DNA of 64,000 nucleotides. It comes from Pseudomonas sp. BMS12 (GTDB taxonomy: Bacteria > Pseudomonadota > Gammaproteobacteria > Pseudomonadales > Pseudomonadaceae). The translations under genes and the position numbers were made by a program. The notes under the pieces are model-generated. The model had not been told where the DNA came from. It did not search any database and worked only from the letters and a program-made list of their open reading frames with translations. Positions 1 to 8,476 of this stretch are shown one piece after another (the first letter of the stretch is position 1; every line of letters starts with the position of its first letter). Location: positions 1,599-65,598 of the forward strand of contig NZ_LSOF01000001.1 in assembly GCF_001592875.1 (NCBI RefSeq), written 5' to 3'.

Positions 1-1290
1 CATCGCAGCGACTACCAACTGGCCGAGGGCGAGAGCGACCAGCCGCTGCTGCGCACCGGTCACTTCCTCAACCTGATCGACCACCCGCGCGGCGACTGGA
101 ACCAACTGTGGCTGCTGGGCGAAATCCACCACGAGGGCAAGCAGCCGCAGGTGCTGGAAGAGTCCATCACCAGCTTCCTCGGCGGCCGCAAGGAAGCAGG
201 CCAAGCCGACGACAGCTTCAACCAGGGCTACCGCAACCGCTTCAGCGCCACGCCGTGGGACATCCCCTACCGCCCGCCGCTGCAGCACCCCAAGCCGCGC
301 ATCCTGGGCAGCCAGAGCGCCGTGGTCACCGGCCCGCAGGGTGAAGAAATCCACTGCGACCAGTACGGTCGGGTGAAAGTCCAGTTCCACTGGGACCGCG
401 AAGGCCAGGCCGACGACACCACCAGCTGCTGGTTGCGCGTCAGCTCCAGCTGGGCCGGCGACCGCTACGGCGGCATCGCCATCCCGCGCATCGGCATGGA
501 AGTGCTGGTCACCTTCCTCGAAGGCGACCCCGACCAGCCCCTGGTCAGCGGCTGCCTGTACCACGCCGAGCACGTGGTGCCCTACGACCTGCCGGCGAAC
601 AAGACCAGAACCGTCTTCAAGACCCTCAGCTCACCCGGTGGCGGCGGCTACAACGAACTGCGCATCGAAGACCGCAAGGGCCAGGAGCAGATCTACATCC
701 ACGCCCAGAAGGACTGGGACGAGAACGTCGAGCACGACCAGAAGATACGCATCGGCCATGAACGCCACGACACCGTGGAGGCCAACAGCTACACCGAGCT
801 CAAAGCCGAGGAACACCGCACCACCCACGCCGACCGCAAGACCGAAATCCGCGCCAACGACCACCTCACCGTGGCCACCACACAGCATGTGAAGCTGGGC
901 ACAGGGCAGTTCGTCGAAGCGGGTAACGAGATTCACCTGTCCAGCGGCCTCAAGGTCGTCCTTGAAGCCGGCGCCGAACTCACCTTCAAGGCCGCAGGCA
1001 GCTTCATCAAGCTGGACGCCAGCGGCGTCACCCTGGTTGGTCCGCAGATCAAGATCAACTCCGGCGGCGGGCCGGGGAGCGGGACTGGGGCGGCTCCTGC
1101 TTCTCCACTATTACCGCATCAGGCAGACACTGCACCCGTTGGCGAGAAAACCACTGCAGCACAAGCGAACCTACCGGCTCCGCTTAAGCACTCGAATGCC
1201 AAGGGGCCAATGCAATTGATCGTGGATGTCTGGGGCGACCCCGAGCAGGGCGGACAAGTTGCACTGCTCGACCCAGAGGAGGATGTATGA
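1..1290 (+). CDS. vgrG: Type VI secretion tip protein VgrG (3' part; start lies before the window)
   Basis: The frame is open from base 1 to the TGA at 1288-1290, giving the last 429 residues. VgrG trimers form the spike at the tip of the T6SS needle and carry effectors out of the cell. Visible are the end of the gp27-like part, a gp5-like OB fold with the family signature DQYGRVKVQFHWD and CWLRVSSSWAG, then a repetitive beta-helix/DUF2345 region rich in charged and Thr residues, and a Gly/Pro/Ala linker leading to a short acidic tail ending DPEEDV. The tail after the DUF2345-like part is unusual enough to be an effector docking site (inference). The stop overlaps the next gene's start by ATGA, so the downstream effector is probably its cargo. 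No structural T6SS genes are visible, so this looks like an orphan vgrG island. Confidence 0.93.
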   Translation, partial: HRSDYQLAEGESDQPLLRTGHFLNLIDHPRGDWNQLWLLGEIHHEGKQPQVLEESITSFLGGRKEAGQADDSFNQGYRNRFSATPWDIPYRPPLQHPKPRILGSQSAVVTGPQGEEIHCDQYGRVKVQFHWDREGQADDTTSCWLRVSSSWAGDRYGGIAIPRIGMEVLVTFLEGDPDQPLVSGCLYHAEHVVPYDLPANKTRTVFKTLSSPGGGGYNELRIEDRKGQEQIYIHAQKDWDENVEHDQKIRIGHERHDTVEANSYTELKAEEHRTTHADRKTEIRANDHLTVATTQHVKLGTGQFVEAGNEIHLSSGLKVVLEAGAELTFKAAGSFIKLDASGVTLVGPQIKINSGGGPGSGTGAAPASPLLPHQADTAPVGEKTTAAQANLPAPLKHSNAKGPMQLIVDVWGDPEQGGQVALLDPEEDV

Positions 1291-4200
1291 GTGAGTTGAC
1301 GGATCAGCCTATAGAGCAAGGTGTTCGCAAACGAACGGACTACGACAATTCACGCCGTGCATCTATGGCATTGAATGTGCCACGCCAGGACGGTGGCACC
1401 TTGCGCATTCCGGTGGAGCAGCAGATGCGTAGCCACGAGGAAGAGGAGCACATCCAACAGAATACATTCCTCGCAGTAGTTCCCATGGGTCGCCTGCCTG
1501 GTTACGACAAAATCGCAGAAGCACCAAAAGGCGCCGTGCTGCGCCCCGGTCGGCTGTATGTTTTTTGCCGAGGCAAGCTATGGCGAGAGCTGGAAAGTGA
1601 TGGGCATGGTCGACTGTACGAAGTGGACGTACCGCACTGGCGCAAAATAGCCCAGGCTGGCGGCATAGCAGACGAACGCCCTCCCGTAGGAGCCAAGCAA
1701 TATCTGCTGCTATTGCCGATGCTGCTCCAAGGCCGCTTCGTAGGTGACCAGTATGAAATGGCCTACAGCGAACTGCCCTGGACATGGGAGTACATCAACT
1801 GGCTGGAAACCAGTAGTGGCAATGTCAAACAACGCTGCCAAAATGTAGCGCCGGCATGGGCTGCCGCAGTGGTCGGACCCGAGCAATGGAAAGCCACACA
1901 AGCCATGCCCATCATCCCACTCACGCGCCTCAGCAAAGGGCTCTGCGCACGTGAGCTACATTTTGAAACCCTTCTCGAAGACCCGCTGCTCTATACCTCT
2001 GGCCTGACGGAGCTACCGGCCAACTCGCTGGTCAACCAATTACAACAACGCCATCAGGAATTGGCCGCCAAGACTCAGGGGCCAGCGCCAGAGCCATTAC
2101 CACCACCGCCTGAGAACAATGATCTACTGAGCGAATATCAGCTGCGCGGCTATCCACGCCTGGTCGGCATCATGCTGGACGACCCGATCTTCGCGCTGCG
2201 GCACGCCGTCGCACAGGCCAAGCTGTGCACGGAGTTGCTGCAAATACTCAACGCCCTCGTCCCACATCAGCCGTTTGGGCGCTATGCCGAAGTGCTGTAT
2301 CAGGAAATGCTGACCCCAGCGGGCTCACTCAAGGAATTCTCTGAACACGTCGACTTGGCAGCACTCAAGAAAGCCACTCTCCATGATGAGCGTGAGCTCG
2401 CTCGTGACCAGCTTTGTCGCCAGCAGGAGCGACTACTCCACCTAGTTCAACGTCTGGCGCCAGCCTGGCAGGACTACATCCACAGCAAGGATGAACGGCT
2501 ACTTGAGCCTTATGCGCAACTGGTAGAGCTACTGGAAGTGCTGACATGTTCACCCAAAAGTAGTGATCCCCGCTGTGTCGAGCCGGGTGATACATCCCTC
2601 GCCCGGGATGTTGAAAGACTGAGCAAAAAACTGGTGCAGGCCACCCACGACTTGACCCATAACCTGCTGCCCCAAGCCGATAAGCTTCCACGGGCACTGG
2701 AGCGCTTGGAGCAACGTATCGCCAGCGGCCAGACGATACGTCCCGAGCGCCTCGGGCTCAGCTCCCTGAGCATTCTCAATCGCGCTTACATCCTTCAAAA
2801 CATGGCAGCAGCAACTGACGAAGTGCTCAACCATGTAGCAACAGCCACTATGCTGGCGATCAAGCGCATCTCAGAGAGCCCAAACGTCACTCAGGTAGAG
2901 CTACATCGCAGCTTCCTGCCGACCTTCTCGACCCTCAAGCGCCTGCATAGCCAGGCCAAGGGCCTGGATATGCTCCCCCAAGGAAAAGCGCTGATGGAGC
3001 ATAAGGTCGTATTAGGCGTACACGGTGGAGGTGTCAGCTTTGGTATCACTACCGCAGAGCGCCTCACGCTGACCCGGGAAAACTACTACTACGCCAACCT
3101 GAGCAAACGCGGCAGCACTATAGCCAGCAGTAGCGCCAAGGTCGCTGAGCGTCTGGGCTTCGCCAGCAAGGATATGGGCAAGATCATGGTCGTGGTGGCT
3201 GAAGCCAATGATCCGCTGGTCGAGGATTTCAGGCAGTGGCGCAGCGTTGCACCGCGACTGGATACGGCCAAAGCTCTGGCCAATAGCAAGGCGATCCCCG
3301 TAGTAGCGACGGTATGTGCGGCGTTTAGTCTTTATGCGAACACGGTTGGGACGAAAGAACTAATTAATAGTGAAGAATGGAGATTTCGAGTAGGAGCAGG
3401 TGGAGCACTCGTTGACCTTGGTTTAGCCGCCAATAATCTTGCGCTGAAACTATTAACGGATGTAAAGCGAGGAGCTCACCCTTGGCATGTCTTCTGGGAG
3501 CGTGGACGATTTAACACCTCGGGTTTCTGGGCCGAAAACCTGATGAAACGCACGGGCAACAGTTGGCTTAATTTATCGCGCATCGGCTGCTCTGCCGCCA
3601 TGGCAGTTACTGCTGCACTATTCGCTTGGGACGCTTACCGTGCTTTTCGTGACGGCGATAACGAAGTTGCCATCGCCAATATAGTGGCAGCCAGCGGCGC
3701 GGGAGTATGGGCGCTCTATACCATCGGCATTATCGCCAGCCCCTGGTTGCTCGGTGTGGGCGTGGCTCTGTTGCTGGGCGGTGTAGCCGGTACGGTAATG
3801 ATGGCTGCAAGTCCGCTGGAACAGGCGATCAAGCACGGACCATTCGGCAGCAAACAACGCCTGACGCAGATGAACGACCCACTCCAGGCCTACCAGCAAC
3901 TGCTGGGCATCATGGGGGCTCCCGCCATCCGCATCGAACGTCTGGAGCAATGGCTGACTCAAGCCAGCACGGAAGATCGCCGACGCCTGCAAATGAGCCA
4001 GCAAGAACAGCGAATCGCGCTGTCATCGGCAGACTGGGTGGTGGAAATTGCCAGCCCACTGCTTGGTCAGTTCCGTAATGGTCGGGACTTCAATCTGATC
4101 GCTTGGGAGCGCCTACGTACTTGCAGCCACTCATCAGGCTGGAATTACCAGCGTCCGGCCAAAATCGACAAGGAAAAACTCGGTGCGGTTGCACTAAAAA

Positions 4201-4490
4201 GCAATCGTCTGCTGTTCGTGTTGCCCGCCATATATCAGGTGGTCGCTCCACGCGATCCACGCCGTAATCTACAAACCATTCAATACAGCCTGAAGGTCTG
4301 TGCGCAATTCCACCTGGGGGAAGCCATCTGCTATGCCAACGACCCCTTCCCCGGCTATAACCGCATCACCTTGCCGCAACCCACCCCACGTCAATGGAAG
4401 CCCTATAACGCAGACACGCCTGCCGATCTGGAAACCCTTGATGAAGCAGCTTACTGGCTGATAAGCAAACGAGACTTCGCCGACCAATGA
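1287..4490 (+). CDS. VasX-like T6SS effector (membrane-targeting toxin)
   Basis: Protein of 1067 residues. The N-terminal third (about residues 55-200, starting TFLAVVPMGRLPGYD) resembles the VasX N-terminal region found in T6SS effectors of the BTH_I2691/VasX type. The middle is helical and charged. The C-terminal part has hydrophobic segments near residues 667-688 and 767-841, including Gly/Ala-rich stretches such as GVGVALLLGGVAGTVMMAA, the expected layout of a colicin-like pore former acting on the target inner membrane. It overlaps vgrG by ATGA at its start and the next gene by ATGA at its end, so all three are probably translated together. No DUF4123-type adaptor gene lies between vgrG and this gene, although such adaptors often accompany VasX-like effectors. 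The family call is from remembered sequence character; pore formation is inference. Confidence 0.8.
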   Translation: MSELTDQPIEQGVRKRTDYDNSRRASMALNVPRQDGGTLRIPVEQQMRSHEEEEHIQQNTFLAVVPMGRLPGYDKIAEAPKGAVLRPGRLYVFCRGKLWRELESDGHGRLYEVDVPHWRKIAQAGGIADERPPVGAKQYLLLLPMLLQGRFVGDQYEMAYSELPWTWEYINWLETSSGNVKQRCQNVAPAWAAAVVGPEQWKATQAMPIIPLTRLSKGLCARELHFETLLEDPLLYTSGLTELPANSLVNQLQQRHQELAAKTQGPAPEPLPPPPENNDLLSEYQLRGYPRLVGIMLDDPIFALRHAVAQAKLCTELLQILNALVPHQPFGRYAEVLYQEMLTPAGSLKEFSEHVDLAALKKATLHDERELARDQLCRQQERLLHLVQRLAPAWQDYIHSKDERLLEPYAQLVELLEVLTCSPKSSDPRCVEPGDTSLARDVERLSKKLVQATHDLTHNLLPQADKLPRALERLEQRIASGQTIRPERLGLSSLSILNRAYILQNMAAATDEVLNHVATATMLAIKRISESPNVTQVELHRSFLPTFSTLKRLHSQAKGLDMLPQGKALMEHKVVLGVHGGGVSFGITTAERLTLTRENYYYANLSKRGSTIASSSAKVAERLGFASKDMGKIMVVVAEANDPLVEDFRQWRSVAPRLDTAKALANSKAIPVVATVCAAFSLYANTVGTKELINSEEWRFRVGAGGALVDLGLAANNLALKLLTDVKRGAHPWHVFWERGRFNTSGFWAENLMKRTGNSWLNLSRIGCSAAMAVTAALFAWDAYRAFRDGDNEVAIANIVAASGAGVWALYTIGIIASPWLLGVGVALLLGGVAGTVMMAASPLEQAIKHGPFGSKQRLTQMNDPLQAYQQLLGIMGAPAIRIERLEQWLTQASTEDRRRLQMSQQEQRIALSSADWVVEIASPLLGQFRNGRDFNLIAWERLRTCSHSSGWNYQRPAKIDKEKLGAVALKSNRLLFVLPAIYQVVAPRDPRRNLQTIQYSLKVCAQFHLGEAICYANDPFPGYNRITLPQPTPRQWKPYNADTPADLETLDEAAYWLISKRDFADQ

Positions 4491-5710
4491 ACGCGCCCGC
4501 CCCATCGGATCGCTACGCCCGATCCGCCTACCGCAGCAAGGCCATCCCAGCCCAACCGCCACACAAATGGCAACAGGACGTCAACCGCAGCGGCCCCACT
4601 CGCACACCACTACGCTGGGGGCACTATGCCCATCTGGAGCCCTGGCAGGATATCGATGCGCAACTTCAACCCGACATGCGTAACTTCCTCGATGGCAGGG
4701 GAGAGAATGATCTTTACATCAACCATAAACGCTGGAGGTTCGAGAACTCCAGCAAATGGACGATGCTCATTCCGTACTTAAAGTGGTGGTCAATCTTATT
4801 TGCTCCGTGGTTTTTTTGGATGCTCACCGTTCCAACGCCCAGCTTCAGCAATGACTCGTTAAAACTTATATCCGAAATAACATTGGTTTTTCTTTCTATA
4901 TGCATGATAGGCGTGAGCAGCTGGTTCATGTGGCGAGACACACCAAACACTAGGGCTTATCTTGCCCAAGTAGGAGTCGGCTTTTCTATCGCACTTACTG
5001 CATCAATACTTACTTTTAAAACGTCCCAGCATGGCGCAGATTTGTTTTTAGCCTGCGCTGCCATGGCCTTCAGTGTTTTTATGGGGCTGATCGGTTGGGA
5101 TTACCTGCAGGATCTCTATTTACGCGTCTTCGCCCATGATGGCAGCGACTTCAATCGTCAGACCGGCATGCTCACCATCGGCCGTTTCCTGCGCAAACCC
5201 TTTTCGGCACCTTTCTACGAGTTCGATGCCACCCTGGAATTTCGCCCGGGACCACACGGCAACAGCAGTTTCGCCATCTGGCTGCATCACCGCTACAGCG
5301 ATGTAGAGGTCTCTCTTGGCGGCAAGCTTCAGTCGCTCGGCATGAGTCTCGAAGAATCTCTGACTTTCTGGGACACCCTGCAGCGTTACATGGACGTGAC
5401 CGAGCCACTGCCTGACCTGCCACTGCTCGAGCAGTTTCGCCACCTGGATCCGCTCACCGCCGCGCATGATCAGCAGCATAGCCGCCCACCCCGCCGCTGG
5501 CGCGACATGCCCTATCGCGTTTGGGAACGTCGCGGTAGAGCCGAAACAATGAAGCGCAATCACGCCTACCAATGGCAGAAGCAGCCCTGCATTCTACAGG
5601 CGAAGATTGATCCCAGCCTGAGTATCGAGACTTACTATCGTAGCCAAGAGGCCAACGGTATAGAGGCAACGCCCAAAGCCAACGATTTCGATAACATTCA
5701 TCGAGGTTAA
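4487..5710 (+). CDS. Four-helix membrane protein downstream of VasX-like effector; candidate immunity protein
   Basis: Protein of 407 residues with a soluble N-terminus of about 90 residues, four hydrophobic helices (about 92-114, 126-148, 158-177, 184-204) and a soluble C-terminal domain of about 200 residues containing RFLRKPF and a long basic tail. It starts inside the effector stop codon (ATGA), which argues for coupled translation in fixed proportion to the toxin. Position and membrane location fit an inner-membrane immunity protein, or an accessory protein that helps load the effector. Similar proteins next to VasX-like genes have been labelled DUF6708; I assign this only tentatively. 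The helix-coding stretch (about 4780-5060) is much richer in A+T than the flanking core genes, which suggests acquisition together with the effector. Confidence 0.75.
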   Translation: MNAPAPSDRYARSAYRSKAIPAQPPHKWQQDVNRSGPTRTPLRWGHYAHLEPWQDIDAQLQPDMRNFLDGRGENDLYINHKRWRFENSSKWTMLIPYLKWWSILFAPWFFWMLTVPTPSFSNDSLKLISEITLVFLSICMIGVSSWFMWRDTPNTRAYLAQVGVGFSIALTASILTFKTSQHGADLFLACAAMAFSVFMGLIGWDYLQDLYLRVFAHDGSDFNRQTGMLTIGRFLRKPFSAPFYEFDATLEFRPGPHGNSSFAIWLHHRYSDVEVSLGGKLQSLGMSLEESLTFWDTLQRYMDVTEPLPDLPLLEQFRHLDPLTAAHDQQHSRPPRRWRDMPYRVWERRGRAETMKRNHAYQWQKQPCILQAKIDPSLSIETYYRSQEANGIEATPKANDFDNIHRG

Positions 5711-5803
5711 TACAGGCGAAGAACAACAAGGAAAATACCGCGGTTACTTTCCGCTGAATCGTGGTCTTTCCCCTATTTACTCGCTGGTTGTGTATCGACC
5801 CTC

Positions 5804-5829
5804 TCCTGCTTCCGGAAACCACCGATGCC
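5804..5829 (+). repeat. 26-bp direct repeat, copy 1 (RBS and start of the 376-residue gene)
   Basis: Copy 1 spans the ribosome-binding region and ATG of the gene at 5825. It matches 6961-6986 at 24 of 26 positions; the differences are T to G at position 8 and G to A in the third base of the start codon. Confidence 0.85.
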
Positions 5830-6955
5830 GACCAGTAACGACCCGCAAGCCCATACCGCCCACCTGCAACAGCCCCATAAAGCCGGGGATATCGAAACCT
5901 TCCCCGGCGGCCAGGTCAGCTACCTGGCACCGCTGCCCCTACCGACCGGCCACCCAGCACAGGACTATGGCCATGCGGTGGGTGAGGTCAACGACACTTA
6001 TCTGGATTTCGGGGTGGGGCTGCCGCATATATTTGGCTGGCAAGTCACCCTCGGGTTTCCATTTAGCTTCTTTCTAGTGGTGGCCTTTTTGCTACCTGTA
6101 TTGGGTGCTCTCTTAGTCTTGCTCGTGGGGGGGATGGATGCTGCAAGCGAAGCACTTATAGGCCTCTTTAAAGAGAGCAGCAAAATAGCGATCTACTCAT
6201 CAATAGCTTTTCTCGCATTGGCACTACTCATCTGGTTCAAGCGCTACAACACGCGTCACGAAATCATCCCCACCCGTTTCAACCGCCAACGCTGCGAAAT
6301 CTGCGTAGTGCCCGAAGGGCACAGCGAACCTATTTTCGTGCCTTGGGAAACTCACTCCGCCTGGGTAATCCAAGCCCAAGGCGCGACTCAGTACGGTGTT
6401 CAGCGCCAGTACGCCATGGGGGTGGGCTTTCATCATGCCGCAAGCGGCAAGGACTTCTGTCTGGAATTCCCCTGCTCCGGCCTGCCCCTCGCCATCAGCA
6501 ACTGGGAGGCGGTGCGCGCCTACATGGAATACGAGGTGCACAGCCTCAAGGAAATTCAGGACCCGCTTGATCTGCAAGGCCCAGGCGACCCTCCCCATGA
6601 GGGCCTGCATACCTTCCGCAATGCCCGTGTCCGTATCCATCGTCGCTACCGGGCCGGCGAGGTCGGCGGCTTTCGCCTGTTCGCCTGGTACCTGTACCAC
6701 CTGATGACCCTGTGGACGCTACCGGCGCGCCTTACCGAGTGGGAAATCGGCGCGATCAAGCGTATGCACCGCCAGGACCTGCCGCCAGCCATGCAGCAAT
6801 GGTCTCAACCGCTGCCGCCTGAGCAATGGGCCAAGCCCAGCGCCGAGCTGCAGCGCCTGAGTGAGCAAGTGCGGCAATTGCGCAAACGCAACCCGCAACG
6901 CCCGATTATCGAGATATTCGCCGAGGTCCAGGGAGCAGCGGCCAAAAGCGCATAG
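5825..6955 (+). CDS. Two-helix membrane protein of the effector island; second candidate immunity/accessory protein
   Basis: Protein of 376 residues. A proline-rich N-terminus of about 75 residues is followed by two hydrophobic helices (about 78-103 and 120-138) and a soluble C-terminal domain of about 235 residues with conserved-looking Trp/Tyr clusters (VPWETHSAW, FAWYLYHLMTLW). Overall architecture matches the preceding 407-residue protein (helices, then RF-N/R-rich junction, then cytosolic domain), so the two may be distant paralogs, tentatively DUF6708-like. The ATG at 5825 is preceded by GGAAA about seven bases upstream. This same ribosome-binding/start segment recurs just after the gene at 6961. 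Its role is unknown; immunity or effector assembly are the likely options from context. Confidence 0.72.
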   Translation: MPTSNDPQAHTAHLQQPHKAGDIETFPGGQVSYLAPLPLPTGHPAQDYGHAVGEVNDTYLDFGVGLPHIFGWQVTLGFPFSFFLVVAFLLPVLGALLVLLVGGMDAASEALIGLFKESSKIAIYSSIAFLALALLIWFKRYNTRHEIIPTRFNRQRCEICVVPEGHSEPIFVPWETHSAWVIQAQGATQYGVQRQYAMGVGFHHAASGKDFCLEFPCSGLPLAISNWEAVRAYMEYEVHSLKEIQDPLDLQGPGDPPHEGLHTFRNARVRIHRRYRAGEVGGFRLFAWYLYHLMTLWTLPARLTEWEIGAIKRMHRQDLPPAMQQWSQPLPPEQWAKPSAELQRLSEQVRQLRKRNPQRPIIEIFAEVQGAAAKSA

Positions 6956-6960
6956 CACCT

Positions 6961-6986
6961 TCCTGCTGCCGGAAACCACCGATACC
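6961..6986 (+). repeat. 26-bp direct repeat, copy 2 (start codon changed to ATA)
   Basis: Copy 2 lies six bases after the stop of the 376-residue gene. Sequence after it no longer matches copy 1, and no reading frame follows before the convergent MFS gene. It looks like the leftover initiation region of a lost tandem gene copy (inference). Confidence 0.8.
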
Positions 6987-7028
6987 CTCCGCAGGATCGA
7001 ACCCAACAGAGCGACAAGCAGTGCCCCT

Positions 7029-8258
7029 TTATTTAGCCCAGAAATAGCGCAGCACCAGCACTAGTACTGAAGCCCCCAGAGCTGCAGCGAGAATAAACAG
7101 CGCCTCATACCCCACCACCTTGGCCAATACCCCACTACAAGCTCCCACTACGCCCGCCAGCAACACCTGCGCGCTGGCCTGCAGGGTAAAGTCGGCGCCT
7201 TCGTGCTCGGGGCGGCACATGCGCATCATCACGGCAAACAGGGCGACGGTGGACATGCCATCCGCGGCCTGTTCGAACAGAGCAACCGCGTAGACCAGCA
7301 GGACGTCCCCGCCCCTGCCCACCAGCAAGGCCATGCCGGCGATACCCAGCGCCTGCAGCGCACCGAAGATCAGCAATGAGCGCAGCGCACCCAGCCGCGC
7401 ATAGAGCAGCCCCCCGAGTAAGGCGCCGCCGATGCCGACCAGACTGCTGATCAGGGTCAGCTGGCCCAGCTCGGCGGTCGTCCAGCCTTGATCGACCAGC
7501 ATCGGTTTGATCATCGGCGAGCCAAGCGCATCGCCGAGCTTGAAGGTCAGCACCACGGCTAGCCAGGCGAGCATGCCGGGCTGGGCCAGCAGCCCCTTGT
7601 AATGGCGCCAGAGCAGGCCGGGGCCGGCGGGTTCGGCCTGCTCGACGTGCTGTGGCAGCAGACGCTTTTCCGGAAAGAGCAGAATTGGCAAGGTCAGCGC
7701 CACCAACGCGAGAGCTAGCAGGCCAATCGACAGGTTCCAGCCCAGCCCTCCGATCGCCAGCAGCAGGCCGCTACCGCTGGCCAGCATGCCGACCTTGTAA
7801 CCCCCCACCTGCAGGCTGTTGCCCAGGCCACGCCAACGCTCGGGCAACAGGCGCACGGCCAAACCATCGGTGGCCACGTCCTGACTGGCAGCAGCCAGGT
7901 TGATGACCAGCAGGGTGCCGACCAGCAGCCAGAAACTGCTGGTGAACAGATGCTGCGGCGCGAGCATGGCCAGGCCGCCCAGACAGAGGATCACCACAGC
8001 CTGCAGCGGCAGAATCCAGCCGCGGTGATGTCCCAGCCGGCGCGAGCCGATGCGATCGATCCAGGGGGCCCAAAGCACCTTGAGCAACCAAGGCAGCGCC
8101 AGCAGCTTGAGCAGGCCGATCAAACCCAGGTCGACACCGTGCTGACGCAGCAGTACCGGCAGCGAGTGGGCGACCAGGCCGGAAGGTAGCCCCTGGGCAC
8201 AATACAGGGAGGCGAGCAGCACCAGGGTGGTATTGGCGGGGCGATCAGAGGCGTTCAT
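7029..8258 (-). CDS. Major facilitator transporter (AmpG / RhtX-FptX-like)
   Basis: Protein of 409 residues, almost wholly hydrophobic, with about twelve predicted membrane helices. The N-terminal signature YCAQGLPSGL followed by LPWLLKVLWAPWIDR is typical of the AmpG/acetyl-CoA-transporter-like branch of the MFS, which also includes the RhtX/FptX siderophore permeases. Substrate cannot be read from the sequence: muropeptide, siderophore or another small molecule are possible. No TonB receptor or beta-lactamase gene lies nearby. The gene converges on the T6SS island and diverges from the SLC13-type permease across a 218-bp gap. Confidence 0.75.
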   Translation of the reverse strand: MNASDRPANTTLVLLASLYCAQGLPSGLVAHSLPVLLRQHGVDLGLIGLLKLLALPWLLKVLWAPWIDRIGSRRLGHHRGWILPLQAVVILCLGGLAMLAPQHLFTSSFWLLVGTLLVINLAAASQDVATDGLAVRLLPERWRGLGNSLQVGGYKVGMLASGSGLLLAIGGLGWNLSIGLLALALVALTLPILLFPEKRLLPQHVEQAEPAGPGLLWRHYKGLLAQPGMLAWLAVVLTFKLGDALGSPMIKPMLVDQGWTTAELGQLTLISSLVGIGGALLGGLLYARLGALRSLLIFGALQALGIAGMALLVGRGGDVLLVYAVALFEQAADGMSTVALFAVMMRMCRPEHEGADFTLQASAQVLLAGVVGACSGVLAKVVGYEALFILAAALGASVLVLVLRYFWAK

Positions 8259-8375
8259 GAGAGCGTTCCGAGAGAGGTGGCCAAGGGTAGCGAAAACGAA
8301 GTTCCACTCGCCACACGGCCGCCATAGAGGCTGAAAATAACCTGCAAAAATAGAATATAAACCTCTAAAAACATT

Positions 8376-8390
8376 CTTAGACTATCTAAG
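8376..8390. promoter_or_regulatory. 15-bp palindrome, candidate operator of the SLC13-type gene
   Basis: CTTAGA and TCTAAG form a perfect six-base inverted repeat with a three-base spacer, in an AT-rich part of the divergent gap, about 87 bases before the permease start. A TATAAA at 8356-8361 on the plus strand may be a promoter -10 element. Binding protein unknown. Confidence 0.35.
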
Positions 8391-8476
8391 CAGCAGGCCT
8401 TATCTTCTCGCCCCTGAGCGGCCGCCGTAGGCGCCCCCGATACCTCTCCAGAGATTCGCACGCGTTAAGGATGCCC

